Part shown: positions 23,421 through 35,327 of the stretch, one piece after another
Position numbering within the stretch: the first letter of the stretch is position 1
Layout of the letters: every line of letters starts with the position of its first letter
Source: Plectrocnemia conspersa
Lineage: Eukaryota; Arthropoda; Insecta; Trichoptera; Polycentropodidae
Length of the DNA stretch: 64,000 nucleotides
Assembly: GCA_009617715.1 (NCBI GenBank)
Contig: VTFK01000557.1
Location: 62,001 to 126,000, forward strand
Direction of reading: 5' to 3'
Program-made: the position numbers and the translations under genes
Notes under the pieces: model-generated
The model's input: the letters and a program-made list of their open reading frames with translations, nothing else
What the model was told of the DNA's origin: nothing
Database searches by the model: none

Positions 23421-24714
23421 TAAGTCAGGTGTTAAAGCGATTATTATTATTTTTATTTATAATATAAATATTATTGGTTGGTGAGTGAAAAACGTATTTA
23501 AAGGCAATAAATACATAATTTAAAAGTAATAAAATATATATTGGATGCAATATAATTATGAAGAAATAGTTAAAACTGACTACAGTGGAAGCAATTGTAA
23601 GAAAAAAATTACAATATATATTACTATTATTAATAAATTAAATAAAAATGATTTAACGGATTTTTTAAATATAAATGTTTATGTAGTACTTAACGAAATT
23701 GCAATAAGATATAATATCTGAATCTTTAATTGAATACACAAATATAAGGCATAGGTTATATTATAATAATTAATAATTTTGGATATTATAAATATGTAAA
23801 GCTAATGTAACATAATATGCACTTTTTAATTAGATTATTGCCACAAAGATAAGATTTAAATTAAATCTGAAATGTAAGTAATTGCTTTTCTGAGCATTTT
23901 ATTATAGAAGCATAACTTTTTCTGTGACAAACTGTAATGTACACCAAGTGTACGTGTGATCATTATTATCATCTTTAATAATAAAATCGAGCTAGTTCGT
24001 ATAATACATATCTGGTATTGAAAATTCTCTAATAATAAACTAATATAGCTCATAAAGAGTATCTTATATGTATTAAAAATAAAATAAAATATAAATATTT
24101 GAGGCATTCCTCCGCGATACAATATATTAAATTTATTAATTACAATATGTAAATAAATATCAGAAAAAGCAAAAATAAATATTTTTAAGTGATGATCGCG
24201 TACAGTGGGTTTCAACTTGATTTTTCGATATTATTTTTGTGAATAAATATTTTTTAAGTTTAATTTCTGCATTTGTACAGAATAACTCATTTTCTCCACT
24301 TTATTATCATAATTGTTTCGATATTTTGGCATTATTGTAATGATCAATATTATTTCAGTTTTAAATCACTAATTCCTACACATTTTAACATGTACACTGA
24401 GTGTACATCACCGGAAGGTACAGATTTTTTTTGCAGCATATGGGGAAGTTTAAAGTAATTTTGGCAATATGTGCTTTTAATATATAAAAATCTAACTTTT
24501 AGCCATCAAAATGAAATAACTCTACATTCATTTTTAATATAGTTTTTTTTATTAAAACTGATCAAATAATTTAAACTTTGCGAAATTACATACAAAAATA
24601 ATAATTATGGTTTAAAAATTACTAAGCTACTTTTATACTTTTTATTTTATATTAAAAATCCATAATTATAATTTAGACTTAATAACTTTAGATTTTACTT
24701 TTATTATTTATATA
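23421..24714. other. AT-rich non-coding stretch
   Basis: No gene, RNA or clear transposon end was recognised. A tandem-like AT-rich composition continues. Confidence 0.45.
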
Positions 24715-25039
24715 CAGTGATACCTCGACATACGAACTGTTTTGGACTGCGGTTCGTATCTCAAAACTCGATTCTCCATTATATCTTATTGATTATATAA
24801 AAGCAAATACGTACGTACATCGCAGACATCACTCTTTGCGTCTTATTTCAGATAAATGTGATGAAGTTACAATAATCACCGCTCGGATATATAGTTTTGG
24901 CGCGCGTAAGCGCAGTTGTTCGTATCTCGAATCGAGGTTCGTATGTGACGGTAAAAATAAGATATGAAAAAATCGTATCTCAAGAAGTTTGAATGAAATT
25001 GTAAATGTAATGTAATAAATGTAATTCGAGGTACCACTA
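24715..25039. mobile_element. Tigger/pogo-like MITE with TA duplication
   Basis: The left end CAGTGATACCTCGACATACG and the right end ...TTCGAGGTACCACTA form terminal inverted repeats and are flanked by TA at 24713-24714 and 25040-25041. The internal GTTCGTATCTCGAATCGAGG repeats the terminal theme. At 325 bases with no transposase ORF it is non-autonomous. The CAGTG.TACCTCG end is characteristic of Tigger/pogo-type elements in many animals. Confidence 0.7.
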
Positions 25040-25159
25040 TACTATGTATCATAATCTATTGTAATTAATAATACAAATAAGATTTTTAGTATTTGGCCAA
25101 TGATAAGGTGTTAAAAAAGTCGCAAAATAAAATTGTTATTTATATAATAAAAATAGTCA

Positions 25160-25240
25160 ACAAAACGTTTAATTGCGGAAATTCCAGAAATTACTCATAT
25201 TTTCTAGTAAATATTGTGCAGCTGTGGACTTTTATTGCTT
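25160..25240 (-). repeat. Inverted copy of the 32.2-32.9 kb repeat
   Basis: Reads TGCGGAAATTCCAGAAATTA, then CTCATATTTTCTAGTAAATA and TGTGCAGCTGTGGACTTTTA. This is the reverse complement of 32218-32283 with only a few differences over about 65 bases. Confidence 0.65.
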
Positions 25241-26079
25241 TTTTTATCTATTATTTATTTTTTAATCGTAAGCAGTTTTTAATGGTAATATTTTTTGAGT
25301 ATAGCGAGTTTTTCTTTTTCTTCAGATTTAGTTATATTTTTTTAAATTCTTTTTGTAGCAGATATAGTTATAATAAAAACTGATTTCATGCTAAAATAAA
25401 TAATCTGAATACTTTTTATTATTATTATTACAACAATTATGCGAATCTGTATTCATTATTCAAACTGTATTTTACAATTATTTATAGTTTTATGAATTAA
25501 TTCGGTTATTTGGAAATTCTAATCGTAATGCGAGTAGTCTAAAATACGTTAAGAGAAATAAATATCTGTGTTTTATTTTTAAATTATTATTATATAGTAA
25601 AAAATCTTATTTTAAAAATAAATAAAAAAAAACAGTTTTTTGAACATAGTAAAAAACTTTCTGCAATATTTTATAAATTTCTGAGTTGCTAGTTTAATAT
25701 AGAACTGTATTTATAGAAAATACATTTAGATTTATTACCATATTTTTAACCAAATGTGCATTATTATCGTTAAGTTTTATTTATTATTCTAACGTTAACT
25801 TTTACCTATAAATAATTTATATGCTTTTTTTTCTAACCACAGTTTTTTCAAATTTTCTGATGAGATTCAAAGCAGAAATTTAGAATGTTTATTGTGTGAT
25901 GATGTTTTTATTTTCTTTTCTTCACTATTATTGATTTAATCTTAAATAGATTCCTTTCGAATCGTATTCTTATTGTCATACGATCAATCCTTATATGTTT
26001 AATCAATATTTGTATAATTCCTCAAACACATATGAGGACTAGAAATTCATGAAGCGATTGTAGCATTTACAAATGTCAC

Positions 26080-26690
26080 GAACACTGAACCATGACCTTC
26101 GCCAGTTCATGAGCATCGTCGATCGTCGTGACCTACTGCCATTCATCACCCATCTACCGATGCACAATTTAATCACACATTGATTATAAAAAACTTTCAT
26201 TCCTCATCATAATGACAATCGCTCGAGCGAACGATTATCGCCATTTTTTCGATTCGAACGAATAAAACGACCGCCGAATCAGGCGAAAGTATCTCGTGGT
26301 GCGTTTTGATACAAAGATTTTTTTTAAAATCACTACTTCTTCAAGGTCGGCCGTGCGATTCGGCGAATAGAAAACTTTCTCCGCAAGTTCGGTCCGAAAC
26401 GCGGCGATGAATTTATTCCGTCGTCATGATCTACAGTCGGATGGACGAGGAGGTCACCGGAGCGTATCGTCGTTCGGTTCCACGGAGCGAATAGGAAAAA
26501 GAGCCACCAACCACCTCCTCTCTTTCTGTGCGAAATACGAAAAGTAAGAGTTGTTTGTGCCACTGACATTATTCCGCCGACAGACGAGCTAACTGTAACG
26601 GCCGCGATCTAGACGAGGCTGCCCTGTGCGATTCAGCTTAGTTAAATCATCGTAAGTCGTCGATGACGAGCTTTGAGGATCAAAGTGGAA
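26080..26690. promoter_or_regulatory. Large CpG-rich block, possible promoter or first exon
   Basis: This is the longest GC-elevated non-repetitive block between the two genes. Open frames exist on both strands. On the + strand, ATG 26407 opens 46 codons starting MNLFRRHDLQSDGRGGHRS, ending at a TAA that overlaps a donor-like AAAA/GTAAGA near 26543. Another + frame reads RRIENFLRKFGPKRGDEF. Overlapping open frames are what GC-rich DNA produces by chance, so I do not call a gene. A promoter or 5' UTR of an undetected gene is plausible. Confidence 0.3.
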
Positions 26691-28189
26691 TGGAACATCA
26701 AATTTTGAAAAATCTGACAAATGTATTATAATTTAAAATCTAATCTAAAATCATCTCAAGAAAACGTTACCAGCTATAATAAAAACTAAAGCAATCTTCT
26801 CGGAGGGTATAACAATGGTAAATATGTTTCTAAAAGAGCCATGAAGATTCTGTAGATAACAAGAGATAATACAGCCTAGTAATTATCAATCTATTAGGCA
26901 GATAGCCGAAGAATATCTCGTATGACACTCATGACATTTTCAGTAGAAAAAAGTAGCAATTAAATTTTGTACAAAACTGTTAAATCAACAAAAACTTCTG
27001 AGCAATTGTTGATTAAATTATCTGACAAAATCATCTGTGTATGATTATGGCATTGAAACAAAGGTTCATTCATCTCAATGAAAGTGCCTTGAAAATCTAA
27101 TAACAAAATATGCAAGTCAAGTTCAATTGAATGTCAAGGTTCTCCTTACAAATAAATTGAATTATAACAGTATATAGTTTGCTACAAAATCTCAATATTG
27201 TACAATGAAAAATAACTTGCAGTTTAACGCTGTTTGTGTGAAACAATCAAATAAAAACGATCAAACAATTTTTCACCATTTCTCACATTTTACTAATAAG
27301 TGATTTTTTGGTCAAAAATGACACCGTCGTGATGCCGAAGCCACAGTTTTTACAAGATATGCTCCCTTGTGACTTTTTTCTATTATCGTTGATAAAGACA
27401 ACGTTTTGCAACTAGGAATTGCAATAATACCGGTATTATCGAATGAGAAAACAATCAGTACCGGTATTGCCATTATTAATATTTTTTTATAAGTTTGTAA
27501 TAAAAGACCGAAAAAGTCCAAATCAAACGCCTGAATTTTTGTCACCTATCGTTTAACGCTTTAAATTTTAAAAAAATGGTGGTTTACAAGCAAAATATCA
27601 AATTTCTGAAACTTTTGACATAAAATGACAATACTAGACCAATTTTATTTTTTCCTGCTTTAAAATCACAATATTATTTTTTCACACACATAGTATGTTC
27701 TTAACGTTATTAGCATAAACAAAAAAAGCGAATCTGTAAAAGAATCTGTAAATATATTAAAATAACTCATTCATCACTACGCTAATAATGTTTATAATTC
27801 CGGTTAAAAAAACTGACTACAGTAACTTTAAATTATAACAAATATTGAAAACTTTTTATTTACGTATGATATTTACTTATTTAATACTGGTTTCATTATA
27901 GTTGCTATGTATTTTAATGTTTTATAGTTTTTCTACGCAGCGGTAGAAATGATAAAATTGACAGTAATAAAAAAAATTCCGTCCGCCAAAGGCCGCGAGA
28001 ATTAGGTAGATTTTTGTGTATAAAATAATAAAAAAAAAGTTTTTTAATTTTAAAGTATATGCTATAACGTTTTTGCCCTCATTACTTTTTAAAAATATTT
28101 TTTAAATGGTGTGATTTTTATTTTAAGCATTATTTTTTTATATTAAACAGGGCATTATTTTAAGAGATATGTGCATTCAAATACATACC
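26691..28189. other. Intergenic or intronic, one long palindrome
   Basis: Mostly AT-rich. It contains the perfect 16-bp palindrome ATAATACCGGTATTAT at 27424-27439, with a related AGTACCGGTATTGCC at about 27459. No gene recognised. Confidence 0.45.
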
Positions 28190-28332
28190 TTGTTCCATAA
28201 AACGAATTGTTTGTGCATTTATTTATAAGGTAAATCACCGGAAAAGGATTCGATGTTCATTGTTCTGACCAATGCTCGTTCGTACCTAATCTATACAACA
28301 GTAATGCACAAACAATTCGTTTTATAGAACAA
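28190..28332. mobile_element. Short MITE, 29-bp inverted termini
   Basis: Left arm 28190-28218 (TTGTTCCATAAAACGAATTG, then TTTGTGCAT) and right arm 28304-28332 are reverse complements with one mismatch. The 143-base unit has no ORF. A lone copy of the same terminus lies at 35298-35327. Confidence 0.7.
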
Positions 28333-28945
28333 TTATATTATTATATATATATTGCTTATTTAAATTGTCCTCTTTTTTTAAATGAAGCTACGATTTTTTT
28401 TTTTTTTAATTTTAATTTTGTTTCAATTTTTCTTATAAATATTTTTTTTCCCAAGTAACTATATTTAGATTAGCCGCCATTCTAAAACAATATAACTAGT
28501 AATTGCAATATCACTAATACCGATATTAAGGCAAAAATTGACATATCTGTCAAAGAAAAAAAAAATACAATAAACTCTTGATTATCCTGGATTGATAACC
28601 ATGCATGATTATTTTCGATGTTTTTTTTATAAATTAAACATAATTATTGTGCTTGCTTTATAAAAAATATGTGGCATAATGCTAGCATCTTAAATTAATA
28701 AAATTAAAATAAACTTTTAATAATAGAAAAACAGCAAAACAAATAGCATTTAAAATATCTGAATATTTTATAGCCAAAAAAAAAAGGGTGCTCTGAAGAT
28801 TACTTCAAAATCAAATAGGTGTTTCGACTGAGAGAATTTAAAAAAATAAAGAATACTACAAAAATCAGCATTGGTATTAGTAGTCACTTATGTGTACTTA
28901 TGTAGATAGGCATTATATCTGATTGGCTTACTCGGATGGTACAGA

Positions 28946-29118
28946 CTTACCCCGTTATAACGCATTGGGCGTACGCCTGTCAGAGGATTTACAAAAACAT
29001 GTATTACCAATGAAGTTATATTTTTACCACTATAAATATAATTGGAACAATTGCATTTTTTTTAATTTTTCGTTGTAAATTGTCGGGTGTGAGCCCAATG
29101 CGTTACAACAGGATAAAC
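28946..29118. mobile_element. TTAA-type MITE family 2, complete copy
   Basis: Left TIR CTTACCCCGTTATAACGCAT with TGGGC; right TIR GCCCAATGCGTTACAACAGG then ATAAAC. Related single ends occur at 37.68, 46.03, 49.54, 49.71 and 51.56 kb. The 46 kb copy reads GTTAACCCC from its outer end, so a TTAA target site and a piggyBac-like mechanism are likely, but the flanking bases are mutated in this copy. Confidence 0.6.
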
Positions 29119-29257
29119 AAAATCAACATATAGCCTTAAACAATGTGTTTAAATTAGTGACATCTGTTTTATTGATTATATATTATAATTACAGCTGACA
29201 CTATGCACTATCTGGACTATCAATGCAGTGCCTTACGGTCTTTGTTATGCAGACGTA

Positions 29258-29720
29258 CAGTCCGTCCAAGATATGAACGCTCATCGTCACAATATTGGTG
29301 AGAAAATATAATAGGATGACCATGTAAAATTACAAGTGCAAATTTTTTTTACTTTTTTAATTTAATTTTTTGAGGAAAGTCTAAAATATCACTTTCTTAC
29401 TTATTTTGTTTATTTATATACATATTTAACTCAAAAACATGAGAGCAGTTTTGGCAATATAATATTTTTTAAAATACCAATAGAATATTACAGGAATTGT
29501 TTTATTGATTACAAAATACCACAACATGAAAATAATTTATAATACAAATATAACACATAATAATTTTTAATTCAATTTCCAACGTATGGTCCCCCTACCC
29601 TTAATACAGCCCTGATTTAGTAAACAAATTCTCGGAAAACTGTGTATGTATGCATGCATGCGTACACGCACCCTTATTTCCAACACAACGATGATTAGCG
29701 CTAACATCTTGGATGGACTA
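29258..29720. mobile_element. TA-flanked MITE, copy 1
   Basis: 463 bases bounded by TA at 29256-29257 and 29721-29722. The inverted termini CAGTCCGTCCAAGATATGAA (then CGCTCATCGT) and ...CATCTTGGATGGACTA match each other over about 30 bases. A second copy lies at 62516-63014, similar throughout. No transposase ORF. The TA site and TIR suggest a Tc1/mariner-superfamily non-autonomous element. A 31-base alternating Pu/Py run near its right end is kept in both copies. Confidence 0.75.
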
Positions 29721-30009
29721 TACAGTGGTATAGTGGTGCCGGAACGCACCGGAACGTCGTTCCGACACATTTATCTATGACCAATATTTCGCAAAAAAAA
29801 AACAACCAGATTAGTGTCTCCGGATTCACATAAACTAAAATCTCATAGATCAATATTGAAAGTAGCGTTTCACAATTTTTTAGACCTACACCTGACGTAC
29901 GTAACGATCGGAGATTCGGATTTATGTTTAAATGAACGAGTGCCGACAGCTGACAGAACGTGCTACACGGAATTACAATTATCCCATTACAACTAAATCT
30001 CCAGTATTT

Positions 30010-30330
30010 AGTTGCAACGCTCACGCCATGATGTTTTTATAAGAAAGACGCAGAAAATAACAAATCTAATTACACCCCCTTCCCCTTACTCCAAATCGCA
30101 GGCAGATCAAACAAACCTCCTCCTTTTCAGCTAGCTTATAAATATAAAGAGCTTGCACCAAGCGGAGCTATGTTGAACATCGACCGAGACTTTTGTACCA
30201 AGACCAAGGCGGAGGAAGCCACCGCTTCACCGCTTCCCACTTCACGTCAACCCTGATCCAACTACGTAGTCTGACATCCAGAGTTCAACCTGATCGTCAG
30301 AGAATACTGTATTAAACAAGTATGGTATTC
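30010..30330 (+). other. Promoter-like or LTR-like stretch
   Basis: Contains GCTTATAAATATAAAGAGCT (TATA-like, about 30134-30153), followed by a GC-richer transcribed-looking segment ending TCAGAGAATACTGTATTAAA. The arrangement recalls the U3-R-U5 part of a solo LTR, but I found no clear TG...CA ends or target duplication. A cellular promoter is an alternative. Confidence 0.25.
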
Positions 30331-30454
30331 AAAATTGTTACAAAATTATTAATAATAATAATATTTAATATAAATAACTAAGCATTCTAATTAAAGATAA
30401 AGAGTGTTGGGTCTACACAATACTAAAGATAGATTATCTGAATCTTTGCTAAAC

Positions 30455-30571
30455 ATGGCCCAAAATAAAGTCTGCGATATTAGCTCGATCTTATATACTG
30501 ACGAAAATGAGAGAATTGATATATCTGAAATATGCGAATTAGTGCATATAAAGAAAAACGAATTCAATTGA
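30455..30571 (+). CDS. Candidate small ORF or decayed exon
   Basis: A 38-codon ORF starting MAQNKVCDISSILYTDENER and ending HIKKNEFN. Codons upstream stay open for about 18 triplets, and a second coding-looking, Glu/Lys-rich segment (SANKSEEEKVEDKSQEETTD) follows from about 30612, after a TTTTTTTTTAG acceptor-like site. The two could be exons of a small gene or fragments of a decayed one. The frame stop at 30571 precedes any good donor, which argues for decay. No family is recognised. Confidence 0.2.
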   Translation: MAQNKVCDISSILYTDENERIDISEICELVHIKKNEFN

Positions 30572-30879
30572 TCTGGAGTTATAATTTATAAGCAATGCAA
30601 AATTTTTTTTTAGTGCCAATAAGTCTGAAGAAGAAAAAGTTGAAGATAAAAGTCAAGAAGAAACTACTGATTTAGTTATACAACGGCACCGCTTTCTGTT
30701 GATATCTACTAGGATATGAATATAATGCTTGACACATCGCTTGTTACAGTATTGTAGATCTCTCTTCTAATATCCTGTTCGTTTTCTGAAACTCACTAGT
30801 ATTTTTTTGAAACTATTTTCATTCATATCACAGTTTTTTTTAGCAAAATATTAAAAGGTAGTTAGTAAAGAACTTGTAC

Positions 30880-31095
30880 AGAATTTATATTCTCTCGCCG
30901 TATTTGTTTGAGAATCGTTGATTATTCAAAGCGGAACAAGTAAATGACGGTTGAGAGCGACAGAGAAGCAAATAAGCTTTTAAAGCGAACGCGAAAGAGA
31001 CGCATAAAGCGCGTGTGTCTAAAGAGTTGAGAGAAATGGCTGACCTTGTTTGTTGACCCACATTTCTCCGACAGGTACCGGACGTTCAAACTGTG
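30880..31095. promoter_or_regulatory. GC-elevated patch
   Basis: Purine-rich AAGCGAACGCGAAAGAGACG-type sequence followed by TTGACCCACATTTCTCCGAC. See the similar patch at 23.2 kb. Function unknown. Confidence 0.25.
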
Positions 31096-32210
31096 GGAAA
31101 TTGTATTTCCACCTTTAACAAAAATTATAAAAGAGTTTAATTTGTAAAATAAGTTTATACATATAACAATAAATAATCTTATATAGACAATTATTAATTT
31201 ATATATTTAATTATTACATTTTTATTAATTACAACGCCCTGTTTTAATTAAACGCCCCGGGAGATTTTTTCATTGGAGAAATAAAGGCACAATCATTATT
31301 TTATTACAAAGCAAAATCAGACTCGTGAGTGCTTCGAATCATATATGATCGATTCAGGTTTTAAGGGCTCTCACAAAGTGTGCGTTTGTGTGTGTATCTT
31401 ATAGTAAATAAATATGCATATATTGTAATACTTTTTTATATAAACTTTTAATAAAATTGCAGACATACATTTAATTTCGACGTCTTCCGTTTTACTTATT
31501 TTTACCGTTTCCATCATTCAAAACCGCGTTTCAAAGTACAAAATTTATGTGTTGTATTATTTTAAGTATGCGTTCATTCATATAAATAATTTATTTATGT
31601 CTAATAAAGTTTATTATACAAAATTTAATCTATTACCTTAATATTGCAGATTACCAAAATTTAGCTCATAGTTATTTTAAAATATACAACTGCTACCGTA
31701 TTAGATTATAATGAGAGCATAAAAACATGGTTAATACATCTACAAATAATTATTTAAAAGAAACATAGACATTCAATAGTTTAATTTACGATTTTTACAA
31801 ATTAAATATCATTTCCCCATGCAATGATTTTCTATCATGATTTGGAAAAATAGTAATTGAAATAAAATGTAAGAATATGGGATATTGTAAAAAAATAACT
31901 GATATATGCATAAATCTAACAATAAATTCTTAACATAATATAAATATACTTTAAAATAAAATATTTTAATTAAATACATATATTTATTAAAATATAACGA
32001 CAAATAAGTTAAAATCCAATCAGTGATTCTCAACATTTTATTTATGTATAGTAGTCTATAATAATTTTAAGACAGTTTCAAACTTTTATTTTTATTACAT
32101 TTGTTAACAAAAAAAGATTTCAATTTACTGTGCTTAAGAAAACATTATAAGCTGCTTTAGATAAACTGAAAAACAAACATTATTCGTATTGGTTTAAAAT
32201 AGTTAAAAAA
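31096..32210. other. AT-rich stretch with a hAT-like end
   Basis: AT-rich and non-coding. CAGTGATTCTCAACATTTTA at 32021-32040 resembles a hAT-superfamily terminus, with no partner found. Confidence 0.35.
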
Positions 32211-32900
32211 ATGATTAAAAAGTCCACAGCTGCAAAATACTGACTAGCAAATATGAGTAATTTCTGGAATTTCCGCAATTGCAAAGTGTTTTATCGATTA
32301 TTAGTTGATATGGCTTGGCTTTGATAAATAATAATGTAAATTTCATAATTAGGATGTAGATAATTCAGAAGTACATCGAATAAAAAAATGACAATCTGCG
32401 TTTTTTAGAATTATTCGATTTTCAGTTTTAAATTATATGTTAAAAAAAATTAAAAAGTTTTATTGAATTTTGTACAAACTTTTATTTTAATTATACATAC
32501 TGCCAAAAAAATTCAATTTATATATTATAAATTACTTTAGATTAATAAATATAATAAAAATAAAGAGATTAAAAATATTAAAATTGGCAATTAAAAAGTG
32601 CAAAGCTGCACAATATGAACTAAGAAATGGGGGTAATTTCTAGAATTTCAGCAATTACAAAGCGTTTTGACAGTTATTAGATATGAATGGATTGTTATAA
32701 AGTAAAATAAAATGTTTCTACATTGAAATCAGTTAAAAATTCTATTTTAATTATATCCGCTAGCAAAAGGATTAATATCAGCCATTAAAAAATCACAGCT
32801 GTACAATATAAATTAATAAATATATGGAATTTCTGAAATTTTCGTAATTATAAAGAGTTTTTAATTATTAGTTGATATTCATTTGATGTTACAAATTAAT
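32210..32900 (+). repeat. Tandem repeat array D
   Basis: Three diverged units start near 32216, 32590 and 32786. Each runs AAAAAGTCCACAGCTGCAAA (or variant), then AGTAATTTCTGGAATTTCCG, then CAATTGCAAAGTGTTTT and ATTATTAGTTGATATG. The first two are about 374 bases apart and the last two about 196. An inverted fourth copy lies at 25.2 kb. Confidence 0.65.
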
Positions 32901-33539
32901 TCACAGTCGGTTTTTGATGTTTTTTAAAAAAGATTTTTATAATATTTAACTATACAAATACTTTATTATAGTTATTGAGAGAAAAGTATTGTTTATTTGC
33001 TATTCATTTCTGCTTATAAAATAAATAAACCATAAAGAAGGGTTAGATATTTGTCTATTCAAATTTATAATAAACATAGTTAAAAAGTTAAAAGATCATA
33101 GTCTAGGAATTGCTAAAAACTTAGACACTAAATAAATAATGGACATGTCTGATATTAATTACAAACTAAGTGAAAAATAATTAAGCTTTTAAAAGTTATT
33201 TGTATACCTAATTAGTTGAATTAATATTTGGAACACTTACATGAGAGTTTAACCCATGAAGTTAGTTAAAGGTATATATGTAACAATTACAAAGAACGAA
33301 CAGTTTTTATTAGACAAATTACTATTTTTAAGAAATTAATTTGCTCTACATTTCTGTATATCTACAAATATAAAAGAAAAACGCAATAAATGGCTATATC
33401 TTGTATTGATTTTAGACGTCATATTTTTTGTTAACGTTTAACACCAATAAACAATTTCACTCACACAAACAGTCGTATAAAAACTATATGTTTTTTTATA
33501 ATAATAATAATGTTGTAGATGCCTAGTGCTTCTTTCCAC

Positions 33540-34065
33540 AAAATTGTAGATTTACCTCGTTGGTCACACTTTCTCCGCGATTTAAATTGTCACGTTCTGT
33601 TCTACGGTTATTGATTATCGTCAATGACCTACTAAGTCGCGATTTTGTTAAAAATATTCTATGGTTTCATTTTTCACGAACGCAAAATGTGCCAATTTTC
33701 GATCGCGCCGGTCAGCATGCAAAGTTACAAGCTTTATTTAATGCCACTTGCAGTTGACACGTTTTTCAGCCGTTTACCATCTTCAGCCGACTTTCTAGAA
33801 GGTTGTGCGATTATTATAAAACGTTTATCTCGATCACGTGGCGAGCTCGCCATAAATAGTGGCGTATAATGAATAAAACACAAAACTGGATTAGATAACA
33901 AGCAATTATGCCGACATGAAAATAAAGCCTGATCTTGGTCGGTATCGATGATAAAAACTCGACCGCGCCAAGCTCTCTCAATCTCTCTATTTTTACTGAC
34001 TATGGGAAAACTAGTTCCGCGGAAAACTTGTACTCGACTTATTGGAGTATTCCGATTGGGGTGTT
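33540..34065. promoter_or_regulatory. GC-elevated patch with E-box and DRE-like sites
   Basis: Contains ATCACGTGGCGAGCTCGCC (E-box CACGTG and palindrome GGCGAGCTCGCC) near 33834-33852, and GGTATCGATGATAA near 33941. ORFs of 65-74 codons cross it without a recognisable family. Possibly a promoter or enhancer; inference only. Confidence 0.25.
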
Positions 34066-34136
34066 AACGTAATGATTTTAACATTTAATTTGACGTATGT
34101 AATTCATTTACATTTTAATATTTTACTAAGATGGGA

Positions 34137-34339
34137 TTAGCCTTTTGAGTAGTGAGTTAATTTATTTCGTACTCTCGAATTTATCAGTATTATTTTGTAT
34201 AGAAATCATTTTCATTGAATTAAAAAATATTATATAAAAATATTTTTTTTTATTTATATTTCTTCAGGCTACTTCAAAACAGCGAAAGATCGACCGCCGT
34301 ACATGTACGGCGATACCGCTTAAATGCTTAAAGGGTTAA
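34137..34339. mobile_element. piggyBac-like MITE P, short copy
   Basis: TTAG 34137-34140 and TTAA 34336-34339 flank 195 bases that start CCTTTTGAGTAGTGAGTTAA and end ACCGCTTAAATGCTTAAAGG followed by G. The inner perfect 18-bp palindrome CGCCGTACATGTACGGCG is at 34295-34312. It is the same family as 40705-41131. No ORF. Confidence 0.7.
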
Positions 34340-34958
34340 ATCTCGAAAGCCGAATGCCCGAACGTCGATTACCTAATAGCCATATTCCCTAAGCTATGAC
34401 TTCCAGGTATGCCAATTAACCGAATTCAAAAATATGAAATGCAAAAAAAGCAAATAAAAGTAAAAAGTGACACAAATTGCGCACACGAAAATTCCGCACC
34501 GAGAAAATTCTGAATATAGGTGATTATTTTAATTTCAAATATATTTTACTTTTATTTCCAGCTGCTTTATATACAATATATATTTTTTATTTTACTAAAA
34601 ATTTGAGTAATTATAGAAAACGTAAGTATCGTACCAATGTAAATAATTACAAAAGTAGTTGTAAAATATTTTTAAAACATTTTAAATTAAAATCATATTT
34701 ACATCTGTTTTATATATATTGGCGTATTATTAAATATACATATATGTATGTGTATATTGATCATCTATAATCAAAATTTTTGCTGTGCGCAATTTATCGT
34801 TTGTGCAATAATCACCGAACCTTTTTAGTGTAACACACAATTCATAAATATACTGAATTGTTTTTATTTATTGCTTTCCTATTAATAGACTTATGTATCA
34901 AGCAAGAATCGTAATGAAATAAGAAACGTATAAGATACAAATAAGAATCAACTTAGAA

Positions 34959-35015
34959 CAGCGATACTCAACCTACGGCCCACCAAGCTTTTGTATGCGG
35001 CCCAACACTCATAAT
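34959..35015 (+). mobile_element. hAT-like terminal fragment
   Basis: CAGCGATACTCAACCTACGG followed by CCCACCAAGC...GCGGCCCAACA. The CAGCG...CTCAACCT...CGGCCC pattern is typical of hAT-superfamily ends. No transposase or second end seen. Confidence 0.4.
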
Positions 35016-35297
35016 CGTTAACAAATATTTTCAAACATCTGGAATTGTTTTTAAAACTTTGAGTTACACTGGAACAATCGTACACTTGGACGAGTAGGGA
35101 TAAATTTTTATCTCTTCCCCTACTTCAGTACTTCACCAATTTCACCAGGGACGTCATTCCTGCTTTTTACAGGGGTGGGGGGAGTTGTCCAGTCAGTGGT
35201 TTGGTTATTTTTTAATATTTGGATTTTATTAAGATTCATAGTATTTTATTGAATGACATGCATTTTTCTGGCCAAATGTTCATTTTTTATGATTGTG

Positions 35298-35327
35298 ATG
35301 CACAAACACATTCGTTTTATGGAGCAA
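35298..35327 (-). mobile_element. Lone terminus of the 28.2 kb MITE
   Basis: ATGCACAAACACATTCGTTT followed by TATGGAGCAA. It matches the right TIR at 28304-28332 with three or four differences. Confidence 0.5.

Noticed and set aside
34262..34285. CAGGCTACTTCAAAACAGCG as a further box copy
   Set aside because: It matches only the first nine or ten bases and lies inside a piggyBac-like MITE whose sister copy reads differently there. Judged a coincidence.
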